Of a stretch of DNA of 64,000 bases, positions 7,758 through 15,704 are shown piece by piece. Position 1 is the first letter of the stretch, and each line of letters starts with the position of its first letter. Both the position numbers and the translations under genes were made by a program. Below the pieces are notes generated by a model that saw only the letters and a list, made by a program, of their open reading frames with translations, did not search any database and was not told the DNA's origin. This DNA comes from Maricurvus nonylphenolicus (lineage in GTDB: Bacteria; Pseudomonadota; Gammaproteobacteria; Pseudomonadales; Cellvibrionaceae): positions 62,001 to 126,000 of the forward strand of contig NZ_AP031499.1 of assembly GCF_042854845.1 (NCBI RefSeq). The letters run 5' to 3'.

Positions 7758-8060
7758 ATGACCACTTCAGTTAATTTCGAGGAATTGGCGCAAGCCATTC
7801 TTGCTGAAAACCGTCAACGTCATGCTGATCGCATGAAGGAGCTATATAAGACCACTCTTCCGTTCGAGGAAGATTTTTTCAATAGAGTGCTGGCGGAGAT
7901 GTCTGATGCCGCGTTCCAAGGAACTGGTCTTTCGTATGAACTGTACGTGAACAAGCTCTCAAGTGCCGTCACTTCACTCTCACTGGGTCACCCCCAGTGG
8001 GGGGTGATTTTATCCATTTTCTTCGTTCATAGTGAAAGCAGTGGCTTTCCCATCATCTGA
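7758..8060 (+). CDS. Unknown protein, C-terminus probably truncated or replaced
   Basis: 100 residues. The first 75 look like a normal charged helical protein. From about residue 77 the frame runs through a strong intrinsic terminator (7988-8012) and into DNA that holds the 3' ends of minus-strand genes, giving an unconvincing hydrophobic tail (WGVILSIFFVHSESSGFPII). Most transcripts should stop before the stop codon. Likely a gene that lost its original 3' end at a junction between the leader-controlled block and the minus-strand block. Confidence 0.55.
   Translation: MTTSVNFEELAQAILAENRQRHADRMKELYKTTLPFEEDFFNRVLAEMSDAAFQGTGLSYELYVNKLSSAVTSLSLGHPQWGVILSIFFVHSESSGFPII
7988..8012. terminator. 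Bidirectional intrinsic terminator
   Basis: TCACCCCC-agtg-GGGGGTGA followed by TTTTAT on the plus strand; the minus strand also has T-rich flanking sequence limited. It lies inside the 3' end of the 7758 frame and directly downstream of the minus-strand gene ending at 8010. Confidence 0.75.
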
Positions 8061-8084
8061 AAAAATGTCCAGAGTTGAGGGCAT
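8010..8084 (-). CDS. Possible 24-residue protein
   Basis: ATG at 8084 with AGGAG eight bases upstream gives MPSTLDIFSDDGKATAFTMN followed by EENG and stop. It sits one base after the end of the 8086-8265 gene and directly before the terminator, so it would be the last cistron of that operon. Too short for sequence-based support; the ribosome-binding site and position are the only evidence. Confidence 0.4.
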   Translation of the reverse strand: MPSTLDIFSDDGKATAFTMNEENG

Positions 8085-8085
8085 A

Positions 8086-8265
8086 TTATTCTCCTGCCTG
8101 ACATATTTTTTGGGCAACTTCGATTGGGTCGCTACCAAGCGTCCAGCCCTGCGCCACTTCAAACGGGTGAACTTCAAAAACTCCTTGGGCATCACCGTTG
8201 GGTACCTCTAACAACTCAATGATGTGATCGATTATTTCTCGCTCCCATTCCATTCTTTTAGCCAT
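8086..8265 (-). CDS. Small unknown protein
   Basis: 59 residues (MAKRMEWEREIIDHIIELLE...EVAQKICQAGE). The start overlaps the end of the 154-residue gene by 8 bases, so it is translationally coupled. Predicted helical at the N-terminus. No family recognised. Confidence 0.55.
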   Translation of the reverse strand: MAKRMEWEREIIDHIIELLEVPNGDAQGVFEVHPFEVAQGWTLGSDPIEVAQKICQAGE

Positions 8266-8722
8266 AGCTTCTGCCCTCCCCTTCTGATTTATTGAGTGGG
8301 CTGTTTACTCCAAGAGTAATTGCGCGGTGCTCCAGCAAACTGGCCAATCTTTCAGCCCTTTCTTCTTTGGTAAGTACGATCGGTTCTGCTGGAGTATCTG
8401 GCACCAATGAACTCGGGTCGAAGTCAAAGGTGTCAGCATTGACTACCGGGATAGGTTTTACGTTTTCCGATTGATTTTTCTCAGAGCTCTCAATCACCCC
8501 CTCCCCTTCCGGCTCAACCAGGCCTTTCAATGTGGCGTTCAACAGTTCAATGGTATTCTTCAAATCTATTTGGAGATCCTGATTGTCGCTACCCACTTCC
8601 TGTAGTTTCCTACCGAACTGCTCAATTACAGCTTCCACACTTTCAGCTGTCAGGTTGAATTCTTCATCAATCCATTTCTGGCAACGATCGAGATAGCTTG
8701 CCTTCTTTTCTTCGGTTTCCAT
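8258..8722 (-). CDS. Unknown coiled-coil-like acidic protein
   Basis: 154 residues, Glu-rich, with helical segments (LTAESVEAVIEQFGRKLQEV, LQIDLKNTIELLNATLKGL) and a C-terminal segment EERAERLASLLEHRAITLG. No recognised domain. Probably the first gene of a three-gene minus-strand operon ending at the 7988-8012 terminator. A CTGT-N8-ACAG sequence lies 67 bases upstream (8789-8804). Confidence 0.65.
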   Translation of the reverse strand: METEEKKASYLDRCQKWIDEEFNLTAESVEAVIEQFGRKLQEVGSDNQDLQIDLKNTIELLNATLKGLVEPEGEGVIESSEKNQSENVKPIPVVNADTFDFDPSSLVPDTPAEPIVLTKEERAERLASLLEHRAITLGVNSPLNKSEGEGRSYG

Positions 8723-8821
8723 CTAACGGTTCGCTCTGGTGATTTACAAATCTATGATAAACCGATATTTCAAAATGCAAGTGGCGAGCTGTATGGGTGT
8801 ACAGTGTTTAGCTACAAAGGA

Positions 8822-9250
8822 TCAATTGGATGATAAATTTGAAAGTGCCTCAAGGTGCTCCGTTACTACCCAAGACATATCAAGGGAAAAAATCTCTCGA
8901 TCGGCGATAATGGCGATTACTTTTTCAGGCTCTACCAATGTTATTGATAGTTCGGAGAGATTAACTTGAAGAAATAAGTGAGAAAGTGTTTGAGGTGGTC
9001 TTTGGTCGCACAAGATAAAAATTTCACCGATCGGTAGCAGCTTTAGATCCCTAACAGGGATATGCCGATCTCGATTGAGAGCTTTGATAATTCGTAAGGC
9101 AAGCAGGTCCCCTTCAGTTAATTTTGGTGCGATGGAAGAGCTTAAGAAGTCGATCTGTTTACGCCAATACCGTAGGGTTTGATAGCTTAACCCAAGAATT
9201 TCGCAAGAATCATTTATGTTAAATCTGCACTTATAGGTTTTCTTCCCCAT
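8822..9250 (-). CDS. MerR-like HTH regulator
   Basis: 142 residues. The N-terminus reads FNINDSCEILGLSYQTLRYWRKQIDFL, a MerR-type winged helix (helix-turn-helix plus RYWR wing region), followed by LTEGDLLALRIIKALNRDRHIPVRDLK. The C-terminal half has no recognised effector domain and no metal-binding cysteines. Seven bases separate it from the membrane protein gene upstream (9257), implying one operon. Candidate DNA-binding protein for one of the palindromes nearby, but this is inference. Confidence 0.7.
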   Translation of the reverse strand: MGKKTYKCRFNINDSCEILGLSYQTLRYWRKQIDFLSSSIAPKLTEGDLLALRIIKALNRDRHIPVRDLKLLPIGEIFILCDQRPPQTLSHLFLQVNLSELSITLVEPEKVIAIIADREIFSLDMSWVVTEHLEALSNLSSN

Positions 9251-9256
9251 TTTTGA

Positions 9257-9682
9257 TTAAGAAAATAAAAAGAACACAGTCGAAAGTACAATTGACACTC
9301 CCACCACCGAGACCGCTAGCATTCCCGTTTCGGTTGCTACTGTCTTCGTCATCCCCCAGAGACTAATGCTTGTTTTAGAGACCCTCCCAAGTAAAACCCA
9401 ATAGGCAAGAAATGACAGGCATGCTACCAATAGCATTGCAGCCATTTTTACATACTCAATCTGACCATTGTTTTCGGTTAAAAAACCAAGGCGAACCGCG
9501 TACCCAATAGCAAAACCTGCTAGCAATGCTGCTAAAGACCTACCCACTACGACCAGGTACGAACTCATGACAGTCATGTCGAGTCCCAAGACACGTTTAG
9601 TAGACCACCTGGTAATGACTGCATTGGCCATCAGCGATAGCACGAACAGCAAGGCTATAGCTACGATTTCTACCACAGGCAC
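9257..9682 (-). CDS. Unknown membrane protein, four predicted TM segments
   Basis: 141 residues with hydrophobic stretches at about 4-22, 40-65, 80-102 and 118-140 and small polar loops. GTG start at 9682 with AAGGGGAG just upstream. Divergent from the gene at 9744, with about 60 bases between them. No family recognised. Confidence 0.65.
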   Translation of the reverse strand: MPVVEIVAIALLFVLSLMANAVITRWSTKRVLGLDMTVMSSYLVVVGRSLAALLAGFAIGYAVRLGFLTENNGQIEYVKMAAMLLVACLSFLAYWVLLGRVSKTSISLWGMTKTVATETGMLAVSVVGVSIVLSTVFFLFS

Positions 9683-9743
9683 ACTCCCCTTGCATTATTT
9701 CAAACCCCGATAAGATAGAAGAGATCAATCGGGGATTGTTATT

Positions 9744-10208
9744 GTGATTAATTACTACTTTATTTTAGCCGGACTACTCGTTTTTGCCTTTCTTGTCAGG
9801 CTCTTCAGACAACCGGCGCCCAACTCAGTTCGCTCCAGCGTTCTGGATGGTGCGCAATGTGTCTTGAATGAACAGGAAATCAGGACTACTACCCCCGTAC
9901 CTCTTCACGGAAAGCCAGACCAAGTTTTCAAACTGCGCGATGGCAGATACCTGCTTCTGGATACAAAGACACGCAGCCAGTCCAAAGTGTTTTTCTCTGA
10001 CATAGTGCAGCTATCCGTCTATGCCGTAATTCTGAAAAACAACGGCTTTGCTGTTTGCCCATTTGCAGTGGTGCGAATTGCCTCGAAAAAGCCACGATAT
10101 TTACAGGTCGATCTGTTACCAGAGCATGTGGTGGTGAAGCTCTATCACAAATACCACGCGATCAAATCTGGCTCCCTGAAACCCAGTTGCACTTGTGGCA
10201 AACACTGA
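9744..10208 (+). CDS. Membrane-anchored PD-(D/E)XK nuclease-like protein
   Basis: 154 residues, GTG start after GGGGATTG. One N-terminal TM segment (YYFILAGLLVFAFLVRLF), then a domain with GKPDQVFKLRDGRYLLLDTKTR, matching the PD...(D/E)XK core of Cas4/RecB-type nucleases (Asp...Asp-Thr-Lys). A C-terminal CTCGKH could be part of a Cys cluster as in Cas4-like proteins. A nuclease tethered to the inner membrane next to a conjugation element could act on entering DNA; activity is inferred only. Confidence 0.6.
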   Translation: MINYYFILAGLLVFAFLVRLFRQPAPNSVRSSVLDGAQCVLNEQEIRTTTPVPLHGKPDQVFKLRDGRYLLLDTKTRSQSKVFFSDIVQLSVYAVILKNNGFAVCPFAVVRIASKKPRYLQVDLLPEHVVVKLYHKYHAIKSGSLKPSCTCGKH

Positions 10209-10227
10209 GTTCTCTCATGAGAGAACT
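10208..10227. promoter_or_regulatory. TCTCTCATGAGAGA palindrome, copy 1
   Basis: A 20-bp perfect palindrome, AGTTCTCTCATGAGAGAACT, immediately after the stop of the 9744 gene. The same core recurs at 10259, 11602 and 12707. Likely operator for a dimeric regulator. Confidence 0.65.
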
Positions 10228-10258
10228 GAAAAATGGTAGTCAGGTGCATTCACTCAAT

Positions 10259-10272
10259 TCTCTCATGAGAGA
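10259..10272. promoter_or_regulatory. TCTCTCATGAGAGA palindrome, copy 2
   Basis: 14-bp core, 50 bp after copy 1 (centre to centre) and about 37 bp upstream of the activator-type box at 10296. The spacing suggests paired binding controlling the 10376-12701 operon. Confidence 0.65.
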
Positions 10273-10295
10273 TTTTAACGGCGTTCGGCATTTAG

Positions 10296-10348
10296 CACCT
10301 AAACGGGTATCTCTGCATAACGGGTTTTTCGCTTCCATGGGTGACAAT
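10296..10348 (+). promoter_or_regulatory. Activator-type box with -10, promoter of the S49/DsbA operon
   Basis: CACCTAAACGGGTATCT (10296-10312), then 30 bp, then GACAAT (10343-10348) as -10. Same box and spacing as at 27439 and 61195. No good -35 is present, so activation by a bound protein is likely. Confidence 0.5.
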
Positions 10349-10375
10349 AGGTGTAAACAGAGGAGGAATAACCTG

Positions 10376-10618
10376 ATGACTCAAGCTTATCCATCGACAG
10401 CTCTTTACCTTGGAGCTTCTTTGTTGGTTTCTGTGGCTTCAGCAAATGTGTTCCTCGTGAAACCCGGCATCGAGCCAACCCTATTTATCGTTGCTGTGTT
10501 TGTTCTTGTGTGCCTGGCCTTGCCCAGGCGTTTTTTTAATGCGAATGGCCGAAAGGCTGTAGTCCTTGCTGGGATTGCAGCTGCGCTTCTGTGCCATGCC
10601 CTACTTAGATTGATATGA
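10376..10618 (+). CDS. Small membrane protein, two or three TM segments
   Basis: 80 residues from ATG 10376 behind AGGAGG. Hydrophobic stretches near 8-25, 30-48 and 58-78, with a basic PRRFFNANGRK loop. Its stop overlaps the start of the peptidase gene (ATGA), so the two are coupled. The longer in-frame start at 10055 lies in the preceding gene and is rejected. No family recognised. Confidence 0.65.
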   Translation: MTQAYPSTALYLGASLLVSVASANVFLVKPGIEPTLFIVAVFVLVCLALPRRFFNANGRKAVVLAGIAAALLCHALLRLI

Positions 10619-11598
10619 CCGATTGGAGAACCCAAATGACGGAAAGTGCCGGTGAGAAAATAGAGCTAGACAAAAGCCTTGTGACCGACCTATTGCAAGC
10701 ATCGAACGCAGAACTCCGAAGGCAGCGGCGCGACCGCTACATGGGGTTTGGATTCAAAGCTCTACTCTTTGTGGGCTTTTTTATTGCCGCTTACTTCGTC
10801 GGTGGTGCCAACATGGGCTTCGGCAAAGGCGACAGAAATAAGCCCCACGTTGCCTTTGTGGAGGTCTACGGGCCAATTATGAGTGGTCAGCTGGCAGATG
10901 CTGACAGACTAATACCTGCTCTCCACGAAGCATTCCACTCTCCCCTCTCCAAAGCTATTGCGATCCGAATCAATTCTCCTGGCGGCTCACCGGTTCACGC
11001 AGGCCGGATGTATAGCGAGATTAACAAGCTGAAAGAACAGTTTCCGGACAAACCGGTATACGCGGTTATCGAAGACCTTGGGGCGTCAGCCGCCTACTAC
11101 ATAGCCTCAGCCGCCGACAACATTTATGTGGATCAAGCTTCTATGGTCGGTTCTATTGGTGTGATCACCTCCAGCTTTGGCTTTGACCAGATCATGAACA
11201 AGGTTGGTGTTGAGCGCCGAGTACTGACTGCTGGCAGTAACAAGGGCCTTATGGACCCCTATTTACCTCTGGACCCCAAGATAGAGGGGTATTGGAAGAA
11301 TATGCTCGGTGAGATCCATGAGCAGTTCATTGAAGCCGTAAAAGCTGGCCGTGGAGATCGTTTACAGGCCGAAACCCCAGAGTTGTTCTCTGGTTTGGTA
11401 TGGACGGGAGCCAAAAGTGTAGAACTCGGCCTGGCTGATCAGCTTGGAAGCCTACCAACCGTGTCCCGAGACACGATTGGCGAGGTAAATAATGTGAATT
11501 ACACGCCTCCTCCCAATTTGTTCAAGCATTTATCCAATCAATCTAATGCCCTAATCCAGGCCTGGAAGGTTGAGGCTGCAACACCTGCCCTATTTTAA
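10615..11598 (+). CDS. S49 family (SppA/SohB-like) membrane peptidase
   Basis: 327 residues with one N-terminal TM segment (about 46-64). The S49 core is clear: IRINSPGGSPVHAG, then EDLGASAAYYIASAAD with nucleophile Ser158, MVGSIGVI, and AGSNKGLMDPYLPLD with candidate general base Lys210. S49 enzymes digest cleaved signal peptides and other membrane fragments at the periplasmic face. A 4-base overlap with the upstream membrane protein gene sets the start; Met8 is an alternative. S49 peptidase genes are a backbone feature of IncA/C-type elements. Followed by a TCTCTCATGAGAGA palindrome. Confidence 0.9.
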   Translation: MTDWRTQMTESAGEKIELDKSLVTDLLQASNAELRRQRRDRYMGFGFKALLFVGFFIAAYFVGGANMGFGKGDRNKPHVAFVEVYGPIMSGQLADADRLIPALHEAFHSPLSKAIAIRINSPGGSPVHAGRMYSEINKLKEQFPDKPVYAVIEDLGASAAYYIASAADNIYVDQASMVGSIGVITSSFGFDQIMNKVGVERRVLTAGSNKGLMDPYLPLDPKIEGYWKNMLGEIHEQFIEAVKAGRGDRLQAETPELFSGLVWTGAKSVELGLADQLGSLPTVSRDTIGEVNNVNYTPPPNLFKHLSNQSNALIQAWKVEAATPALF

Positions 11599-11601
11599 CG
11601 A

Positions 11602-11617
11602 TTCTCTCATGAGAGAA
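11602..11617. promoter_or_regulatory. TCTCTCATGAGAGA palindrome, copy 3
   Basis: TTCTCTCATGAGAGAA between the peptidase stop and the DsbA-like gene, 15 bases before its ATG. It would overlap the ribosome-binding region in RNA and could form a hairpin there. Confidence 0.65.
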
Positions 11618-11631
11618 CTGTGGAGATTACA

Positions 11632-12483
11632 ATGAAGCAATACCTACAAAAAGCTATGAATATCAAAACCGCAATCGCCATTTCTGTGCTGGCACTTGCG
11701 GTAGCCATTTTGGCAGTTTACATGTCCATCAATAACGCTGCCCAGATTGGTGATGCCACCACTCCAGTTACCATCCAGCAACTGGTCGATGCTGACAAGA
11801 AGGCTTTTGATGCCTATGTGAAAGATCAGATCGATGGTTATGTCGCTGCTCAAAAGCAAAAGAAGATCGACCGCAAGTATGACGCCTACAGTGATGCCCT
11901 GGAGCGAACTCGGACTGGGAAGCACATCTACGGTGAAGAGGATGCCAGGTTCACATTGGTAGAGTTTTCCGACTTAGAGTGTCCGTTCTGTAAACGCTTC
12001 CATTCAGTTCCCAAAGAGGTAGTCGATGCTTCCAGCGGTCGGGTAAATTGGGAGTGGAAGCATTTACCGCTCCCTTCACACAACCCTGTTGCATCTGTCG
12101 AAGCTCAAGCTTCTGAGTGTGTAGCCGAGATAAAGGGCAATCGTGCTTTCTGGGTATACATCCACCAAGTATTTGATGAAACAAAAGGCAACGGCCAAGG
12201 AGCCGGGGATCTCATTAATCTCGCTTCAAATATTGGGGTTGATCCTGAGGAGTTTGCTGACTGCATGAAAGAGGGTCGTCACAGCGAAAAGATCGCCAAG
12301 GATCTCCAGCTGGCCACTCAGATGAATGTCAATTCAACCCCCGTTACCTTTGTCATCGATAACCATACGGGCAAGCAGGTTATGTTGAGAGGCATGAGAA
12401 AGCCTGAGTCGATAGCGACTACAATCCAGCGGTTGCTGAAAGAGCAACAGCTTGAGAAAGATCTTGCGGCGATGAAGGAGTAA
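11632..12483 (+). CDS. DsbA-like membrane-anchored thiol oxidoreductase
   Basis: 283 residues from ATG 11632, eight bases after GGAG; a GTG at 11620 overlaps the palindrome and is less likely. One N-terminal TM segment (about 13-32), a helical spacer, then a thioredoxin-fold domain with LVEFSDLECPFCKRFH (CPFC at 117-120) and the cis-proline loop NSTPVTFVID. DsbA-type enzymes form or shuffle disulfides in the periplasm; TraN, TraU and other Cys-rich transfer proteins are plausible clients. Next to the S49 peptidase, in the same order as on IncA/C-like elements. Confidence 0.88.
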   Translation: MKQYLQKAMNIKTAIAISVLALAVAILAVYMSINNAAQIGDATTPVTIQQLVDADKKAFDAYVKDQIDGYVAAQKQKKIDRKYDAYSDALERTRTGKHIYGEEDARFTLVEFSDLECPFCKRFHSVPKEVVDASSGRVNWEWKHLPLPSHNPVASVEAQASECVAEIKGNRAFWVYIHQVFDETKGNGQGAGDLINLASNIGVDPEEFADCMKEGRHSEKIAKDLQLATQMNVNSTPVTFVIDNHTGKQVMLRGMRKPESIATTIQRLLKEQQLEKDLAAMKE

Positions 12484-12485
12484 GT

Positions 12486-12701
12486 ATGTTTAAGCGTAAC
12501 AGAGGGAATCAAGAAGCGCCTGCAAGACAGCAGGCCCCTCGAGCTGATATGCCTGTGTCGATACATCATGTGCTCCAGGTCAGGAAAGCCTGGCTTGGTG
12601 GCATGTTTTTATTAGGTTTTGTCACGCAATATCTTTTGGCTATATACGCCCCGGAAGTATGGAATTACATTTATACGGTTCTGAAGAACTTTGTAACGTA
12701 A
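12486..12701 (+). CDS. Small single-pass membrane protein
   Basis: 71 residues: a charged N-terminal 35 residues (FKRNRGNQEAPARQQAPRAD) and one TM segment (GGMFLLGFVTQYLLAIYAP). Begins two bases after the DsbA-like stop. Function unknown; likely a membrane partner of the two upstream envelope proteins. Confidence 0.6.
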   Translation: MFKRNRGNQEAPARQQAPRADMPVSIHHVLQVRKAWLGGMFLLGFVTQYLLAIYAPEVWNYIYTVLKNFVT

Positions 12702-12706
12702 GTACA

Positions 12707-12726
12707 TTTTCTCTCATGAGAGAAAA
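12707..12726. promoter_or_regulatory. TCTCTCATGAGAGA palindrome, copy 4
   Basis: A 20-bp perfect palindrome, TTTTCTCTCATGAGAGAAAA, between the 12486 gene and the next. The flanking bases differ from copies 1-3 but stay symmetric. Confidence 0.65.
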
Positions 12727-12757
12727 CCAAGAATCAAATAATTAGAAAGGGGTGTTA

Positions 12758-13354
12758 GTGAAAAAGCAGGAGTGGATGAGATGCGGCAAGGAGGCCGGTA
12801 TAGAGTCATTTTCAAAAGAGCAGCGGTTGCAATGGTGTCGAGAATATCTGGATTCCGACAAGCACCACGAAGAAACACCCACAACGTATTACGGAGAGCA
12901 TGACCCGTTTGATGTTCCGATCTCTCTGTGCGCGAATTGTGAGACTTCAGCCCAGAAGGTTTGGAAGCCAAAGGAAGGCAAGCCTGCTTGGAGGGTAGTT
13001 TGTGGGTGTGGCGCTTCTGGGGATGTAACACCATATCCCAGAAAGGCTGCATTTCGCTGGAATAAGTCATCAAAGAGCCTGCCGGTTTGCTATACCGAAT
13101 CGCCGCTATTTGGTCTTAGGGGTTTGACAAGGGCTGATGCGTTGCATCGGCTCCAGCTCATATATAACGATCTGACCCTCAAGATTGAGATAGCAACCTT
13201 GAGGCAGGGGGTGGGCGAGCATGTGGCAAAAGGGTATATCGCTAGGCTAATCGCATACGTTGATTGGGTTCAGTACCTGGAGGACATCATTAAGGACCGA
13301 TCTCGAAATGGGGTAGGGCGTCCAGAAAAAGAAAAATCAAAAACCGTTGCATAG
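12758..13354 (+). CDS. Protein with a Lar-like zinc-ribbon segment
   Basis: 198 residues from GTG 12758, seven bases after AGAAAGG. The middle has CANCETSAQKVW...WRVVCGCGASG...AAFRWN, close to the CPFCG-x(n)-C..CG-x(n)-AIxxWN layout of Lar-type restriction-alleviation zinc ribbons. The C-terminal part is helical and ends in a basic tail. An antirestriction role is possible but not shown. Ends at the parA promoter. Confidence 0.5.
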   Translation: MKKQEWMRCGKEAGIESFSKEQRLQWCREYLDSDKHHEETPTTYYGEHDPFDVPISLCANCETSAQKVWKPKEGKPAWRVVCGCGASGDVTPYPRKAAFRWNKSSKSLPVCYTESPLFGLRGLTRADALHRLQLIYNDLTLKIEIATLRQGVGEHVAKGYIARLIAYVDWVQYLEDIIKDRSRNGVGRPEKEKSKTVA

Positions 13355-13376
13355 TATCAAATATTGATACTATAAT
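13347..13376 (+). promoter_or_regulatory. parAB promoter and operator
   Basis: TTGCAT (13347-13352), 18 bp, TATAAT (13371-13376). A perfect inverted repeat TAGTATCAA-ata-TTGATACTA (13352-13372) fills the space between the two hexamers, so a bound protein would block RNA polymerase. Autoregulation by ParA or ParB is the usual pattern for such an operon. It may double as a centromere-like site, though only one copy is seen. Confidence 0.7.
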
Positions 13377-13429
13377 CTCATAAGCTTTAAGACAGGTCAG
13401 TCTGCTACAAATCTTTTGGGAGAAAAATA

Positions 13430-14332
13430 ATGGCGGGAAAGGTATTTGCGGTAGCAAACGAAAAGGGTGGGGTAGGCAAGACAACCACATCGGTACAGCT
13501 AGGACATGAGTTGGCTGATCGTGGGAACCTTGTCTGCATAATTGATAATGACCCTTCTTATGATGCGACCACAGCAATGTTTGGGGATGATGTCCCTGTA
13601 GAGATCTCGGCAGGCACTAAGCCTGAAGGTATCGCCAACGCGATCAAGCTCTATGATAAGGACAGCCAGTTCAATCCGGTTGAAGTGAAAAAGAACCTCT
13701 ATGTGATGGGGTCAACAGACTCGCTTTCCACATTAAAGAATGCCGAGCTGGACCCTGCTTACGACTTCCTTGATTCCATTGAGATGATGTTGGAAAAGTT
13801 TGACTACATCATCATCGACTGCGCTCCATCCTTTGGCATGTTGTTCACAGCCGCAATGATCGCCGCATCAGCTGAAGATACCGGTGGTGGAGTGCTTATC
13901 CCCATGGTTCCTGACGATCTTTCATTCAAAGCTGCAAAGAAAGTGGCTAACCGTATTGGGCAAATGAATAAGCGTCTTCGGTTAGGCATCAAGATCCTTG
14001 GTGTGCTGGCAAACAAAGTCGTAAACAACCCCATGCCACAGTCAGTGAAGTGGTATCTAAACCAAACCGAAGAGATGTTTGAGGGTGCAGTTTTTAAATC
14101 CCAAATAAACCAAACAGTGAAGATCTCAGATGCAGTATCTCTGCAAAAAAAGGTAGCTGATTATGCGAAGAAAGATTCTAAGCCAGCAAAGCAAATCGCC
14201 GCCTTAGCAGATGAAGTCTGCGATCGTCTGAAATCAAATGACATGATGGACGTGACCGAACGAATCATCGAACGATTGAATGCGGAGAAAAAGGAAAAAC
14301 TAAATCAGGAAGGGGAGGCCCAGCGTGTTTAA
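13430..14332 (+). CDS. parA: ParA-family partition ATPase
   Basis: 300 residues. Deviant Walker A motif NEKGGVGKTTTS at about 10-21, Walker A' DNDPSYDAT, and Walker B-like YIIIDCAPSFG. ParA ATPases move ParB-bound plasmid copies over the nucleoid. No N-terminal HTH is present, so it is the short Ib/III-like form, and operon control is likely through another protein. Overlaps parB by 8 bases. Confidence 0.92.
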   Translation: MAGKVFAVANEKGGVGKTTTSVQLGHELADRGNLVCIIDNDPSYDATTAMFGDDVPVEISAGTKPEGIANAIKLYDKDSQFNPVEVKKNLYVMGSTDSLSTLKNAELDPAYDFLDSIEMMLEKFDYIIIDCAPSFGMLFTAAMIAASAEDTGGGVLIPMVPDDLSFKAAKKVANRIGQMNKRLRLGIKILGVLANKVVNNPMPQSVKWYLNQTEEMFEGAVFKSQINQTVKISDAVSLQKKVADYAKKDSKPAKQIAALADEVCDRLKSNDMMDVTERIIERLNAEKKEKLNQEGEAQRV

Positions 14333-15452
14333 TAAGGCAAAAGCAGCTAAAGACAAAGATGCCGGGAAAAAGTCTCATGGCGAAACAGGGGCTGGGGCAG
14401 ATAGCGATGTAGCCGTTGCAGAACCTCCTGAGAAAAAAGATCGACCTGTAGCAAGCATGGAAGACCTGTTACTGGGCGGCGTAGAAAATAGTGCAGGTGA
14501 AATGCTTGAAGTCCCACCAGAGGATCAGGTGCTCAAGCTTCGCTCTGAATTCTTTTACGCTGATGACCAGGTTCGCAAGACATTTGACGAGCATGAAATT
14601 GAAGAAATGGCTGCGTCACTTAAAGCTAACGGTCAAATTCAACCGATCGTTGTACATCCTGCTGATGAGAATGGTCGTCACAAGATTGATAAAGGCGAGT
14701 GCCGTTGGAGAGCCTCTAACTTAATTGAAGGATTCATCCTTAAGGCAATCATTGACCCTGAAGCACCTAATCGGAGCAAAAAGAAACGGATCATTACTCA
14801 GTTTGTCGAGAATGACCAGAGGAATGATCTACCACCAAAAGACCAAGCGGACGCTCTAAAAGAGCTTGTTGATGACGGCATGACAATGGAAGAAATTGCC
14901 TTGGAAATCGGATGGCTCATCAAAGGGTCGAAAAAACCAAACATCAACAAGGTAAGCCGAACGCTGAGCATCTTAAAACTGCCTGAAGAAGGTCAGCAGC
15001 TAGTCAAGGATGGGGTAATTAAGGATCTCATTACTCTTGAGTTTCTGCGGAAGATTTTCGAGATCAGCGCCGACAAATTTTCTGTTGTGTGCGACCTGGC
15101 TAGAGAAGAAGGTGGCCTTACACGAAAACGTGCCGAGCAAGAATACAAGCGCTGCAAAAGCAACGAAGAAGGCGGGGCGGCTACATCTCCAAAAACTCCG
15201 GCCAAAAAGCCAGCAAAAGGGAGCGAATCTTCTACCCAGCAGCCTGGTTCAGAACAGCAAACCGAATCCACATCAACAGGTTCTTCGAGCACCCCAACTA
15301 TTCGTGTTGAGTGGCGTGGAATGCAAACAGGTGTGCTTGTCTTGGATGATTTACCAGACACCGAGGGTGAGGGCTACATGATTATGGATAGTGGTGACAA
15401 GATTCTCGTAGAGCTCAGCGAGGTCGTCATCAAAGAAATTGAGCTGAAGTAA
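14325..15452 (+). CDS. parB: ParB-family partition protein
   Basis: 375 residues. A ParB/Srx N-terminal domain starts near 70, with LKANGQIQPIVVHP and the nucleotide-binding GECRWRASN motif (GERRWRA in typical ParB). The HTH region (MTMEEIALEIGW...NINKVSRTLSILKLPEEGQQLVKDGVI) follows, then a Ser/Thr/Pro-rich linker and a C-terminal beta domain. Should bind parS-like sites and be moved by ParA. An unusually long acidic and Lys-rich N-terminal extension precedes the core. Confidence 0.92.
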   Translation: MFNKAKAAKDKDAGKKSHGETGAGADSDVAVAEPPEKKDRPVASMEDLLLGGVENSAGEMLEVPPEDQVLKLRSEFFYADDQVRKTFDEHEIEEMAASLKANGQIQPIVVHPADENGRHKIDKGECRWRASNLIEGFILKAIIDPEAPNRSKKKRIITQFVENDQRNDLPPKDQADALKELVDDGMTMEEIALEIGWLIKGSKKPNINKVSRTLSILKLPEEGQQLVKDGVIKDLITLEFLRKIFEISADKFSVVCDLAREEGGLTRKRAEQEYKRCKSNEEGGAATSPKTPAKKPAKGSESSTQQPGSEQQTESTSTGSSSTPTIRVEWRGMQTGVLVLDDLPDTEGEGYMIMDSGDKILVELSEVVIKEIELK

Positions 15453-15462
15453 TGCCGGGCGG

Positions 15463-15666
15463 ATGAGTAAGGACGTTGGCAGCTTACAGCAAAGGATAGA
15501 GGAGCTAGAGGCCCAGATTACTGGTGCAGCTAAGGCTCCAACCGCAATGGAAACTGATGCTCTTCTCGAGATTGCAACAGCAGATATCGAAGGGCGCCAG
15601 CCGCTTCCTTGGGCTACTGAGTATATGGCCTATATAAAATCGTGCGGTCCTAATTATTATTTTTGA
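15463..15666 (+). CDS. Small unknown protein downstream of parB
   Basis: 67 residues: an N-terminal coiled coil (SLQQRIEELEAQITGAA) and a tail rich in aromatics. Starts 10 bases after the parB stop, so probably co-transcribed with parAB. Confidence 0.55.
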   Translation: MSKDVGSLQQRIEELEAQITGAAKAPTAMETDALLEIATADIEGRQPLPWATEYMAYIKSCGPNYYF

Positions 15667-15704
15667 TGATTGGAATACTTATTAACGTCAAAAGGAAGTA
15701 AAAC

